Below, in pieces: positions 1 to 7,009 of a DNA stretch of 64,000 nucleotides (position 1 is its first letter; each line of letters opens with the position of its first letter). A program made the translations under genes and the position numbers. The notes below the pieces were generated by a model. It worked only from the letters and a program-made list of their open reading frames with translations, had not been told where the DNA came from and searched no databases. Origin of the DNA: G965230065 sp965230065 (GTDB lineage: Bacteria > Bacteroidota > Bacteroidia > Cytophagales > Cyclobacteriaceae); contig OZ245942.1 in assembly GCA_965230065.1 (NCBI GenBank), forward strand, positions 4,154,001 to 4,218,000, given 5' to 3'.

Positions 1-1115
1 AGTTATATCCTTTTGCCGAAGACCCGCTTTTCTGGATTCATTTGAATGTAGATTATCCCTTCAATCTTACGGGTATTCTGTATTTTCCAAAAATCAAGGA
101 TAATTTTGAAATGCACCGCAACAAAATACAGCTTTACTCACGGCAGGTGTTTATTACCGATGAGGTGAAAGACGTAGTGCCTGAGTTCCTGATGCTGTTG
201 CACGGTGTGATTGATTCTCCTGATATTCCGCTGAACGTATCCCGGAGCTATTTGCAGTCGGACAGTAATGTGAAGAAAATTAATTCACACATTACCAAAA
301 AGGTAGCTGACAAATTGCAGGAACTTTTCAAGAAAGACCGGAAGGCTTACGAAGAAAAGTTTGATTACATAGGCTTATTCGTAAAATACGGAATGATTTC
401 CGATGATAAGTTTTACGACAAAGCCAAGGACTTTGCCCTGCTGAAAAACAAAGATGGTAAATTCTTCACACTGGAAGAATACAGTGCGGCCGTAAAAGAA
501 AACCAGACCGATAAGGAAAAAAATACCATATATCTTTACACCTCCGATTTGGGCAAGCAGGATGCATACATTCAATCTGCCGCTAACAAAGGGTACGATG
601 TATTGGTGCTTGATGGCCCTATTGACAACCACTTTGTGAACCAGTTGGAGCAAAAACTGGAAAACACCCAACTGAAAAGGGTGGATGCCGATACGGTGGA
701 TAAGTTGATAGACAAAGACGAGAAAATAGAGAGTGTTTTGTCTGAAGATGAAAGCAACAAAGTGAAGGAAATCTTCGAGAAAGCCATTGACGATAAAACC
801 AAGACGGTAACCGTTGAATCAATGGCGCCAGACGAAATGCCGGTGACCATCACCTTGCCCGAGTTTATGCGCCGCATGAAAGATATGGCAGCCGTATCGG
901 GCGGAGGTTTTATGGGGCAGATGCCCGACCAACATTCAGTGGCCATCAATGCCAACCATGCTTTGACCGGAAAAATTTTGAAGGAAAAAGATGAAGAGCA
1001 GCAAAAGCAACTGGCCAAACAGGCTTTTGACCTGGCCCTGCTTTCGCAAAACCTGCTTACCGGTGCCGATCTCACCCACTTTATCAAAAGAAGCGTAGAG
1101 ATTGCCGCCCATTAA
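1..1115 (+). CDS. htpG: HtpG (Hsp90) chaperone, 3' part
   Basis: The reading frame is open from base 3 at the window edge, so the start lies outside. About 371 residues are visible. They cover the Hsp90 middle domain, which opens with a motif like NVDYPFNLTGILYFPK, and the C-terminal dimerisation domain. The N-terminal GHKL ATPase domain, roughly 230 residues judging from E. coli HtpG length, is missing. HtpG is a cytosolic ATP-dependent chaperone that remodels client proteins. The frame ends in TAA and is followed 22 bases later by a strong hairpin, so this is the end of its transcription unit. The acidic, lysine-rich stretch near visible residues 240-260 is normal for the family. I see no frameshift in the visible part. 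Confidence 0.95.
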   Translation, partial: LYPFAEDPLFWIHLNVDYPFNLTGILYFPKIKDNFEMHRNKIQLYSRQVFITDEVKDVVPEFLMLLHGVIDSPDIPLNVSRSYLQSDSNVKKINSHITKKVADKLQELFKKDRKAYEEKFDYIGLFVKYGMISDDKFYDKAKDFALLKNKDGKFFTLEEYSAAVKENQTDKEKNTIYLYTSDLGKQDAYIQSAANKGYDVLVLDGPIDNHFVNQLEQKLENTQLKRVDADTVDKLIDKDEKIESVLSEDESNKVKEIFEKAIDDKTKTVTVESMAPDEMPVTITLPEFMRRMKDMAAVSGGGFMGQMPDQHSVAINANHALTGKILKEKDEEQQKQLAKQAFDLALLSQNLLTGADLTHFIKRSVEIAAH

Positions 1116-1137
1116 AAATTAGTAACTCAATACCCCC

Positions 1138-1165
1138 GCCCCGGCTTTATGCCGGGGCCTCTTTC
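1138..1165 (+). terminator. Rho-independent terminator after htpG
   Basis: A perfect 8-bp stem, GCCCCGGC (1138-1145) with GCCGGGGC (1151-1158), closes a 5-base loop and is followed by the T-rich tail CTCTTTCATTT. The tail is not a pure T run, but the GC-rich stem directly after the htpG stop supports a terminator. Confidence 0.75.
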
Positions 1166-1180
1166 ATTTCTCATATAGCT

Positions 1181-1188
1181 TATATTTG
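1181..1188 (+). promoter_or_regulatory. Candidate -7 element TATATTTG
   Basis: The octamer matches the Bacteroidota sigma-A -7 consensus TAnnTTTG. It lies in the 232-base gap between the htpG terminator and the 422-residue gene, which would give a leader of about 200 bases. No TTTG -33 box is visible at the right spacing. The rest of the gap is T-rich and holds nothing else I recognise. Confidence 0.3.
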
Positions 1189-1397
1189 CGATACTATCGT
1201 CGCTGCTAATTTAAAACGCTTCCCTAACCTTCACTTATTACCTCACAGAACTTGGTGCCATTTCATTTCCCCCCCAAATCCTACATAGATAAGGAATACA
1301 TCAAACCTGCATACGGAACCTTTTTTCACTGGCTTACTTTTAGCTCTTTTTTTTTGAATGCCACAGGGCAGTTTTTACAAAATAAAGCTCATTTTTT

Positions 1398-2666
1398 ATG
1401 GCAAAGAGAAAGAATAACAGAAAGAGAAAGCCGCAACTGCCTCCCACAGAAGCACAGCGGAAAAAAGCCTTCATGCGCCGATTGGTTAGAGTAGCCAAGT
1501 CTGCAGGTGCCGAAGAAGCCTTGCGGTGGATACCTTCACAGGATGTTGATAAGTTATACTTTACCCGGTACAGGGCTGTGCGGGTAGAGGCCGCTGATGA
1601 TAATGTGCCCATACCATTGTTGAAAGCAGTGCGGGAGCAATTAGACGGAACCTTGCAGGAAACAATACTTTCCCTGAAAGAAGGGTGCCCTAGCGTAACG
1701 TTAAAGGAGTACTTGTCGGTAGCCATGCCGTTGTACTATTATATTACAGGCACCAATGACAGGTTGTCTACCTGTGCCCCCATCGTACGTGAACAATTTT
1801 CAATGTTGGTTGAAGCCGTAGATGAGGAATTGGAATTATCTCCTTTAAAGATGGTGGCCCAGGTTGCCGGCCTGATCGGTATGGACATTACACGCATTCA
1901 CCGACGATTGTATTGGTTCAATCATCAGGTAAGGTTAGAGGGTACTCATTTGTTCGATTGCCTGTACATGCATGCGGAATATCCCAAAAAGCAAAAAATT
2001 CTCCTGAGTGATGGCCTCCGTCTGGTGTATAAGGTGGGCTGGGCTTTTCCCAATGTGGGCATGCAGTGGCCTAAGGTAACAGGTAAAGATTTCGGCTTTA
2101 ATAATAAACATTCCCACAAACCGGTGCATGTTTATATACAGGCCCATGCTATCAACCGCCTCAAAGAAAGGCTGGATGTGATCAATGTATCCCATATTCA
2201 CTTTTATCTTTCCCTGGCACTTGCCAGGCCAAGAGTGGTACGTACAAAAAGTGGAAGGTTGTTGATTGAATATTATTACAACCAGAAAAAGTTTGGATAC
2301 CTGGTTTTCGATCTGGCAGGTAACAAGATAGTCGTTAAAACCTTCTTGTTCCTTACTATGGATGGTACCCCGGAAGGCGAAAAGCTACGGGAGATGCTGG
2401 GCATTGAGGCCGTAGACAAAAAGTACCTGGAAATTGACCGCCTGAGTACTTTTATTTTGACAGACATTAAAGATGACCCCGAAATGCTGGAAAAATTCAA
2501 GCAGGCCGGGTGCGCCGACTTGTTTATGTTGGACAACGAAGAGATCAAGAACCTACCCAGGATTGAAAGGGCAGTTTTGATGCATTCATATCTCAGGAGG
2601 CCTTCCCAGGTTTTGCCTGCTGCACAGGAGGAGGATATGTGTGACAGCCTCGCCTGTGTAAATTAA
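1398..2666 (+). CDS. Unrecognised 422-residue protein with DUF4258-like segment
   Basis: I do not recognise this family. The N terminus is strongly basic, with a lysine/arginine-rich first 30 residues that suggest nucleic acid or ribosome contact. The middle (about 50-200) looks helical. Residues about 230-325 contain the pattern HAINRLKER, a stretch of alternating beta-like segments and then VVKTFLFLT. That order (His-Ala-x-x-Arg-x-x-x-Arg, strands, a closing Val-x-Thr strand) resembles the small RelE/BrnT/DUF4258-type fold, but this is only a visual analogy. No signal peptide or membrane segment is seen. It stands alone between the htpG terminator and a small membrane protein gene. The ATG at 1398 is chosen because it gives the basic N terminus; the frame upstream has no better start. 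Confidence 0.7.
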   Translation: MAKRKNNRKRKPQLPPTEAQRKKAFMRRLVRVAKSAGAEEALRWIPSQDVDKLYFTRYRAVRVEAADDNVPIPLLKAVREQLDGTLQETILSLKEGCPSVTLKEYLSVAMPLYYYITGTNDRLSTCAPIVREQFSMLVEAVDEELELSPLKMVAQVAGLIGMDITRIHRRLYWFNHQVRLEGTHLFDCLYMHAEYPKKQKILLSDGLRLVYKVGWAFPNVGMQWPKVTGKDFGFNNKHSHKPVHVYIQAHAINRLKERLDVINVSHIHFYLSLALARPRVVRTKSGRLLIEYYYNQKKFGYLVFDLAGNKIVVKTFLFLTMDGTPEGEKLREMLGIEAVDKKYLEIDRLSTFILTDIKDDPEMLEKFKQAGCADLFMLDNEEIKNLPRIERAVLMHSYLRRPSQVLPAAQEEDMCDSLACVN

Positions 2667-2788
2667 AAATACCCCAAATTCATGAGGACAATTAGGGTAG
2701 CATCAGGATAGTTGATAAAAGGTATCCCATAAACCTTTCCGGTTATTATATTATTTTGTTAACTTTCTCCCAAAATTACTTTTCGGGT

Positions 2789-3148
2789 ATGAAAACTTTC
2801 AAAACGGTTGTTTTTGTTCTTTTACTGGCATTTTTCCTGACATTGGTGATTGTAATCAATAACCTTGATCAGAACCATATCAGCTGGATTTTCGATAACC
2901 AGAACTTAATTCAGTACGGAGTTATTACCGCATTGATAGTATTTTTAGTTTATGCCCTGATGAACTATCTGAGTATCAATAGAAAAGAAAACAGAATCAA
3001 TAAGCTTGAAAGGGAAAAGAATGAGATCAAAGCCAAGTTTTATGATATAAAGGAAGAAGAAGAAAGGATTGATAAATCTATGAAGTCATTCGGTGAATCT
3101 TTGCCAAAGAAAGATACCCCTGAAGACGACCCAAATCAGAAAGAATAA
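2789..3148 (+). CDS. Small two-TM, coiled-coil membrane protein, LapA-like
   Basis: The 119-residue product starts at the ATG giving MKTFKTVVFVLLL; a TTG 33 bases upstream is possible but gives a less typical N terminus. Residues about 5-25 and 43-63 are hydrophobic helices joined by a short loop, and residues about 70-105 are a charged Lys/Glu coiled coil with a Pro/Asp-rich tail. This two-helix plus coiled-coil layout is that of LapA-domain (DUF1049-like) envelope proteins, which in Gram-negatives act with YciM/LapB in lipopolysaccharide control. The neighbouring gmhA, a heptose-sugar gene, makes an envelope role plausible. Assignment to the LapA family is tentative because it rests on architecture and not on a signature motif. 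Confidence 0.7.
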   Translation: MKTFKTVVFVLLLAFFLTLVIVINNLDQNHISWIFDNQNLIQYGVITALIVFLVYALMNYLSINRKENRINKLEREKNEIKAKFYDIKEEEERIDKSMKSFGESLPKKDTPEDDPNQKE

Positions 3149-3221
3149 GCCAAACCTTACCAATGAAATACATCTGGTAAAGAGCTACACTGTTTTTCAT
3201 AAATCCACACTAATTTTATAA

Positions 3222-3797
3222 TTGTTGAAATCTATTATTCAAGAAGAACTTCAGCAGGCAAGGGATGTATTAACACGTTTCCTGGATGAGCCTGAAAACC
3301 TGAAAAGAATTGAGCAGGCAGCCCAATTGTTCGGGCAAGTAATATTGCAGAACCGAAAAATATTGTCTTGTGGCAACGGAGGGTCTCACTGTGATGCCAT
3401 GCACTTTGCAGAAGAACTGACCGGGCGTTACCGGGAAAACCGACGTGCGTTACCGGCCATTGCCATTTCTGATGTGAGTCATTTAAGTTGCGTAGGCAAT
3501 GATTTTGGTTACGAACAGGTATTTTCCCGTTATATTGAAGCAGTAGGGCAGCCCGATGATGCTTTGTTGGCAATCAGCACGAGTGGTAATTCTCCCAACG
3601 TGCTCAGGGCGGCAGAAGCCGCCAAAGCGAAAGGCATGAAAGTAGTTGCCCTCACCGGAAAAGATGGTGGTAAGCTGGCTAAGCTGGCCGATATAGAAAT
3701 CAGGGTTGAGCATAACGGATATGCCGACCGCATCCAGGAAATTCATATTAAAGTTATACATATTCTCATGCTGCTGATAGAAAAAATTGTATGTTGA
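3222..3797 (+). CDS. gmhA: Phosphoheptose isomerase GmhA
   Basis: This SIS-fold enzyme converts sedoheptulose 7-phosphate to D-glycero-D-manno-heptose 7-phosphate, the first step of ADP-heptose synthesis for LPS core. The 191 residues match the usual length. Signature stretches include SCGNGGSHCDAMHFAEEL, TGRYRENR, STSGNS and the C-terminal ADRIQEIHIKVIHIL. The start is a TTG followed by a second TTG; it is chosen because the N terminus then matches E. coli GmhA in length and pattern. The sequence is strikingly close to the enterobacterial protein as I remember it. Its stop lies 4 bases before the yifB ATG, so the two are probably co-transcribed. Other heptose genes (gmhB, hldE) are not in the window. 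Confidence 0.93.
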   Translation: MLKSIIQEELQQARDVLTRFLDEPENLKRIEQAAQLFGQVILQNRKILSCGNGGSHCDAMHFAEELTGRYRENRRALPAIAISDVSHLSCVGNDFGYEQVFSRYIEAVGQPDDALLAISTSGNSPNVLRAAEAAKAKGMKVVALTGKDGGKLAKLADIEIRVEHNGYADRIQEIHIKVIHILMLLIEKIVC

Positions 3798-3801
3798 GGA
3801 T

Positions 3802-5355
3802 ATGCTGGCAAAAACGTATGGAAGTGCAGTTTACGGTGTAGATGCTTTTCAGATCACCGTAGAAGTGAGTGTGGGTGGTGGCACCCGGTTTTATATGGTG
3901 GGCTTGCCCGATAATGCCGTAAAGGAAAGCCAACAACGGGTAGAAGCTGCCATCAAATACGCAGGCTACCGTATGCCCCGCACGAAAACGGTGGTGAACC
4001 TTGCCCCGGCCGACATCCGAAAAGAAGGTTCAGCCTACGATTTACCCATTGCCATTGGCATATTGGCTGCATCCGGCCAAATTGCCAGCCCAGACCTTGA
4101 GAAATATACCCTTATGGGCGAGCTTTCCCTGGACGGTATCCTCAGGCCCATCAAAGGGGCGCTGCCCATTGCCATAGAAGCCCGAAAAAACGGTTTTAAA
4201 GGTTTTATCCTTCCCAAAGAAAATGCTTCCGAAGCGGCCATTGTCAACAACCTGGATGTGATTGGTGTAGAAACCCTGCGCGAAGCAATTGGTTTTTTGG
4301 AAGGGAACAGCGACATTAAACCCGTTTGGCAGGAAACCCGAAGCATCTTTTTTGAAGAAACAGGCCGTTTTGATGTAGACTTCTCCGATGTGCAGGGACA
4401 TGAAAGCATCAAGCGGGCATTGGAAATTGCTGCTGCCGGCGGGCACAATGTAATTATGGTTGGCCCGCCAGGTTCGGGAAAAACCATGCTGGCCCGACGG
4501 ATGCCTACTATTTTACCACCACTTACTTTACATGAAGCGTTAGAAACCACCAAAATACACTCGGTTGCAGGGAAACTCACGGCAGGTTCATCCCTGGTTT
4601 CAAAACGCCCTTTTCAGTCGCCCCACCACACGGTGAGCGATGCGGCTTTGGTAGGAGGAGGAAACATTCCCCAGCCCGGACAAATTTCATTGGCACACAA
4701 TGGTATTTTGTTTTTGGATGAATTGCCCGAATTTAAACGTTCTGTACTGGAAGTGCTCAGACAACCATTGGAAGAAAGGGCGGTAACCATTGCCCGTGCC
4801 CGGGGAACCGTTACATTTCCGGCCAGCTTTATGCTTATTGCCAGCATGAACCCCAGTCCGTCTGGAGAGTTTTATGACCCAGATAGTAGCCATCCCGACT
4901 CTTTTACCAGTATTCAACGTTATTTAGGTAAAATCAGCGGCCCGTTGCTAGACAGAATTGACCTGCATATAGAAGTAAACCCCGTTTCTTTTGATGAAAT
5001 TTCTTCCCTTAAAAAAACAGAAAGCAGTGCTGATATTCGGGAAAGAGTATTGAAGGCAAGAAAAAAACAGACCGACCGGTTTGAGGCTCTGCGCGAAGAA
5101 ACCGATTTGCCCATTTACTCCAATGCCATGATGCCCCCGCAAATGGTAAAAGAAATTTGCACCATCAATCAGGCAGGAAAAACCTTGTTAAAAACGGCCA
5201 TGGAACGCCTGGGACTTTCCTCCAGAGCCTATGACCGTATTTTGAAAGTATCCCGCACCATTGCCGACCTGGCCGAAGCGGATACCATACAGGTGGAGCA
5301 CCTGGCCGAAGCCATCCAGTACCGGAGTTTGGACCGGGAAGGTTGGTTAGGGTGA
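3802..5355 (+). CDS. YifB/ComM family Mg-chelatase-like AAA+ ATPase
   Basis: The 517-residue protein has the three-part layout of the family. An N-terminal Lon-protease-like (ChlI) domain opens with MLAKTYGSAVYGVDAF. A central AAA+ module carries Walker A GPPGSGKT near residue 225 and Walker B LFLDELPEF near 305. A C-terminal Mg_chelatase_C region follows. In competent bacteria ComM is a helicase promoting branch migration during natural transformation; whether that holds here is not shown by sequence. The ATG at 3802 is preferred over a TTG 15 bases upstream because family members start with MLAKTxGSA. It follows gmhA by 4 bases and ends 33 bases from the convergent sulfatase stop. Confidence 0.92.
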   Translation: MLAKTYGSAVYGVDAFQITVEVSVGGGTRFYMVGLPDNAVKESQQRVEAAIKYAGYRMPRTKTVVNLAPADIRKEGSAYDLPIAIGILAASGQIASPDLEKYTLMGELSLDGILRPIKGALPIAIEARKNGFKGFILPKENASEAAIVNNLDVIGVETLREAIGFLEGNSDIKPVWQETRSIFFEETGRFDVDFSDVQGHESIKRALEIAAAGGHNVIMVGPPGSGKTMLARRMPTILPPLTLHEALETTKIHSVAGKLTAGSSLVSKRPFQSPHHTVSDAALVGGGNIPQPGQISLAHNGILFLDELPEFKRSVLEVLRQPLEERAVTIARARGTVTFPASFMLIASMNPSPSGEFYDPDSSHPDSFTSIQRYLGKISGPLLDRIDLHIEVNPVSFDEISSLKKTESSADIRERVLKARKKQTDRFEALREETDLPIYSNAMMPPQMVKEICTINQAGKTLLKTAMERLGLSSRAYDRILKVSRTIADLAEADTIQVEHLAEAIQYRSLDREGWLG

Positions 5356-5388
5356 TTTTAGCGATAAATGTGGCTAACTTTATTGTGC

Positions 5389-6867
5389 CTAGTTCTTTGC
5401 CCACCAAGGCCATTCTTTTGCTATAGCTTTGGTAAGTTTTTGTAGTACCTCGGCATTTTCCGGATTATCAGCTACATTTTGTGTTTCCCCACGACCGCCA
5501 GAAAGATGGTAAAGTTCAGGGGGAGAGGTCTCATTTAGTATCAGTTTCCAATGCTGGCTTCTTACCATGACGGTTCTGTTATCGGCATTGGCAGCTCGTT
5601 TGTATACCCGGGTGTGCAAGGGGGTTTTTGTTTCAGGGTCGTGCCGGGGCTCAGGGGAAGTGCCCAAATCGCTATAAGCTGCCGAGGCAAAAACCATGTG
5701 TTCACGCTTTTCTTCCTGCCCGGATAAAAATGGTTTTAATGACCTTCCGGGTAGTTCTTCCGGAATGCTTCCTCCGGTGAGGTCAATCAGGGTAGGAAAA
5801 AGGTCTACGCCTTCGGCCATTACCTGAGAGCGTACGCTGGAAGAAGCTTTGCCGGGCGCATATACGATGAATGGAACATGCAGCAGAGCGTCGTAAAGAA
5901 ACATTCCTTTGCGCACCAGGCCATAGTGCCCCATAAAATCACCATGATCTGCTGTGAAAATAATGATGGTATTTTCTTTAATGTCTTTATATTCAAGGGT
6001 TTGCAATATTTTTCCAACTTGCAAATCAACCCCATAAGCTACTGAGGCATAATAATAGCGAAGGGTTTCTTGCATGTCTTCTTTTGTAAGTTCATCCATG
6101 TTCAGCAGGTTATAGTAGCCTTCCAGCCTTTCGGATAGGTTGTTTGGTGGAATAAATTCAGGAGTTTGCATTTCCAGCGGCAGAAGTTTGGAGGCATACT
6201 TTGCAGGGGCCATGTACGGTGGATGTGGATCGAAATAAGAAAGGTGCAAGAAAAAAGGTTGGTCACCCGGTGCTTTTTTGATGAAATCAACAGCTTCTTC
6301 TGTGTTTTTTTGGGCATACGACATTTCTTCAGGCCAGAAAAAATCGCTGTGCCAATGAGGTGGTACATACTCGCTGTATTTTCGAAAAGGTTCCCGATTA
6401 CGGATACTAACGGTTTGAATATCTTTTAGTACTTCTTCGGGAAAAGTGTGGTTTTTGCCAACCCAGCCCATGTTGTATCCCTTTTCCATTAAATAGCCCA
6501 GCAAAGTTCCCTCAATCTTTTGTGGATTGGTGCCGGTATTTAACGGGCCGGCCTGGTGCAGGTTGGTAAGCACCCCGTGTTGGTGCGGGCGAAGGCCTGT
6601 AAAAAAACTGATACGGGAAGGAGTACAAACCGGGTTATTGACAAAGAAATTTTCAAACAGCACCCCATGCTGTGCCATTTTGTCCAAGTTAGGTGTTTGT
6701 GCATTTGGATTGCCCAGGTATCCCAGGGCATCCCCCCGCATTTGGTCGGCCATGATAAAAATGATATTAGGCAGACTTTTTTGGGAAAGAGTGTCTTGCG
6801 AGCTGGGGGCGAAACTCGTATTTACAAGAAAAATTAAGCTGATGGCCTGTAATAAGAAGGTTTTCAT
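5389..6867 (-). CDS. Secreted sulfatase (formylglycine type)
   Basis: The 492-residue product belongs to the alkaline-phosphatase-superfamily sulfatases. A signal peptide covers residues 1-20, so it is exported. Cys81 lies in CTPSR, the C-x-P-x-R motif that is oxidised to the catalytic formylglycine. Metal-site stretches are ADQMRGD near 40-46 and ADHGDFMGHYG near 307. The substrate is likely a sulfate ester on a carbohydrate; the sequence does not say which. It is the last of three minus-strand genes (sulfatase, cytochrome-dehydrogenase lipoprotein, sulfatase), 142 bases downstream of its neighbour with a palindrome between them. The N terminus reads ADQ rather than the ADD of many arylsulfatases, a variant common in choline-sulfatase or iduronate-sulfatase-like branches. 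Confidence 0.92.
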   Translation of the reverse strand: MKTFLLQAISLIFLVNTSFAPSSQDTLSQKSLPNIIFIMADQMRGDALGYLGNPNAQTPNLDKMAQHGVLFENFFVNNPVCTPSRISFFTGLRPHQHGVLTNLHQAGPLNTGTNPQKIEGTLLGYLMEKGYNMGWVGKNHTFPEEVLKDIQTVSIRNREPFRKYSEYVPPHWHSDFFWPEEMSYAQKNTEEAVDFIKKAPGDQPFFLHLSYFDPHPPYMAPAKYASKLLPLEMQTPEFIPPNNLSERLEGYYNLLNMDELTKEDMQETLRYYYASVAYGVDLQVGKILQTLEYKDIKENTIIIFTADHGDFMGHYGLVRKGMFLYDALLHVPFIVYAPGKASSSVRSQVMAEGVDLFPTLIDLTGGSIPEELPGRSLKPFLSGQEEKREHMVFASAAYSDLGTSPEPRHDPETKTPLHTRVYKRAANADNRTVMVRSQHWKLILNETSPPELYHLSGGRGETQNVADNPENAEVLQKLTKAIAKEWPWWAKN

Positions 6868-6926
6868 GTACCTGGTTTTCTAAGAGTTGTAGGTTAAGAA
6901 ATATTGTTTATCGGTCTAGAATCTAT

Positions 6927-6961
6927 CAGACCACTCTTGTGATTGTAATAGTAGTGGTCTG
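6927..6961. repeat. Intergenic 9-bp inverted repeat
   Basis: CAGACCACT (6927-6935) and AGTGGTCTG (6953-6961) are perfect inverted copies separated by 17 bases. They lie between two minus-strand genes, upstream of the sulfatase ATG by about 60 bases. The stem lacks an adjoining T run on the minus strand, so it could be an operator or an mRNA hairpin and need not be a terminator. Confidence 0.55.
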
Positions 6962-7009
6962 AACGATTCTGTTCCGTATAGTATTTTATACATCGACTAA
7001 CAAATTTTT

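Noticed and set aside
572..1087. Long open frame on the minus strand inside htpG
   Set aside because: It is antisense to a well-conserved chaperone, Ser-rich as expected from a reversed coding frame, and has no family features.
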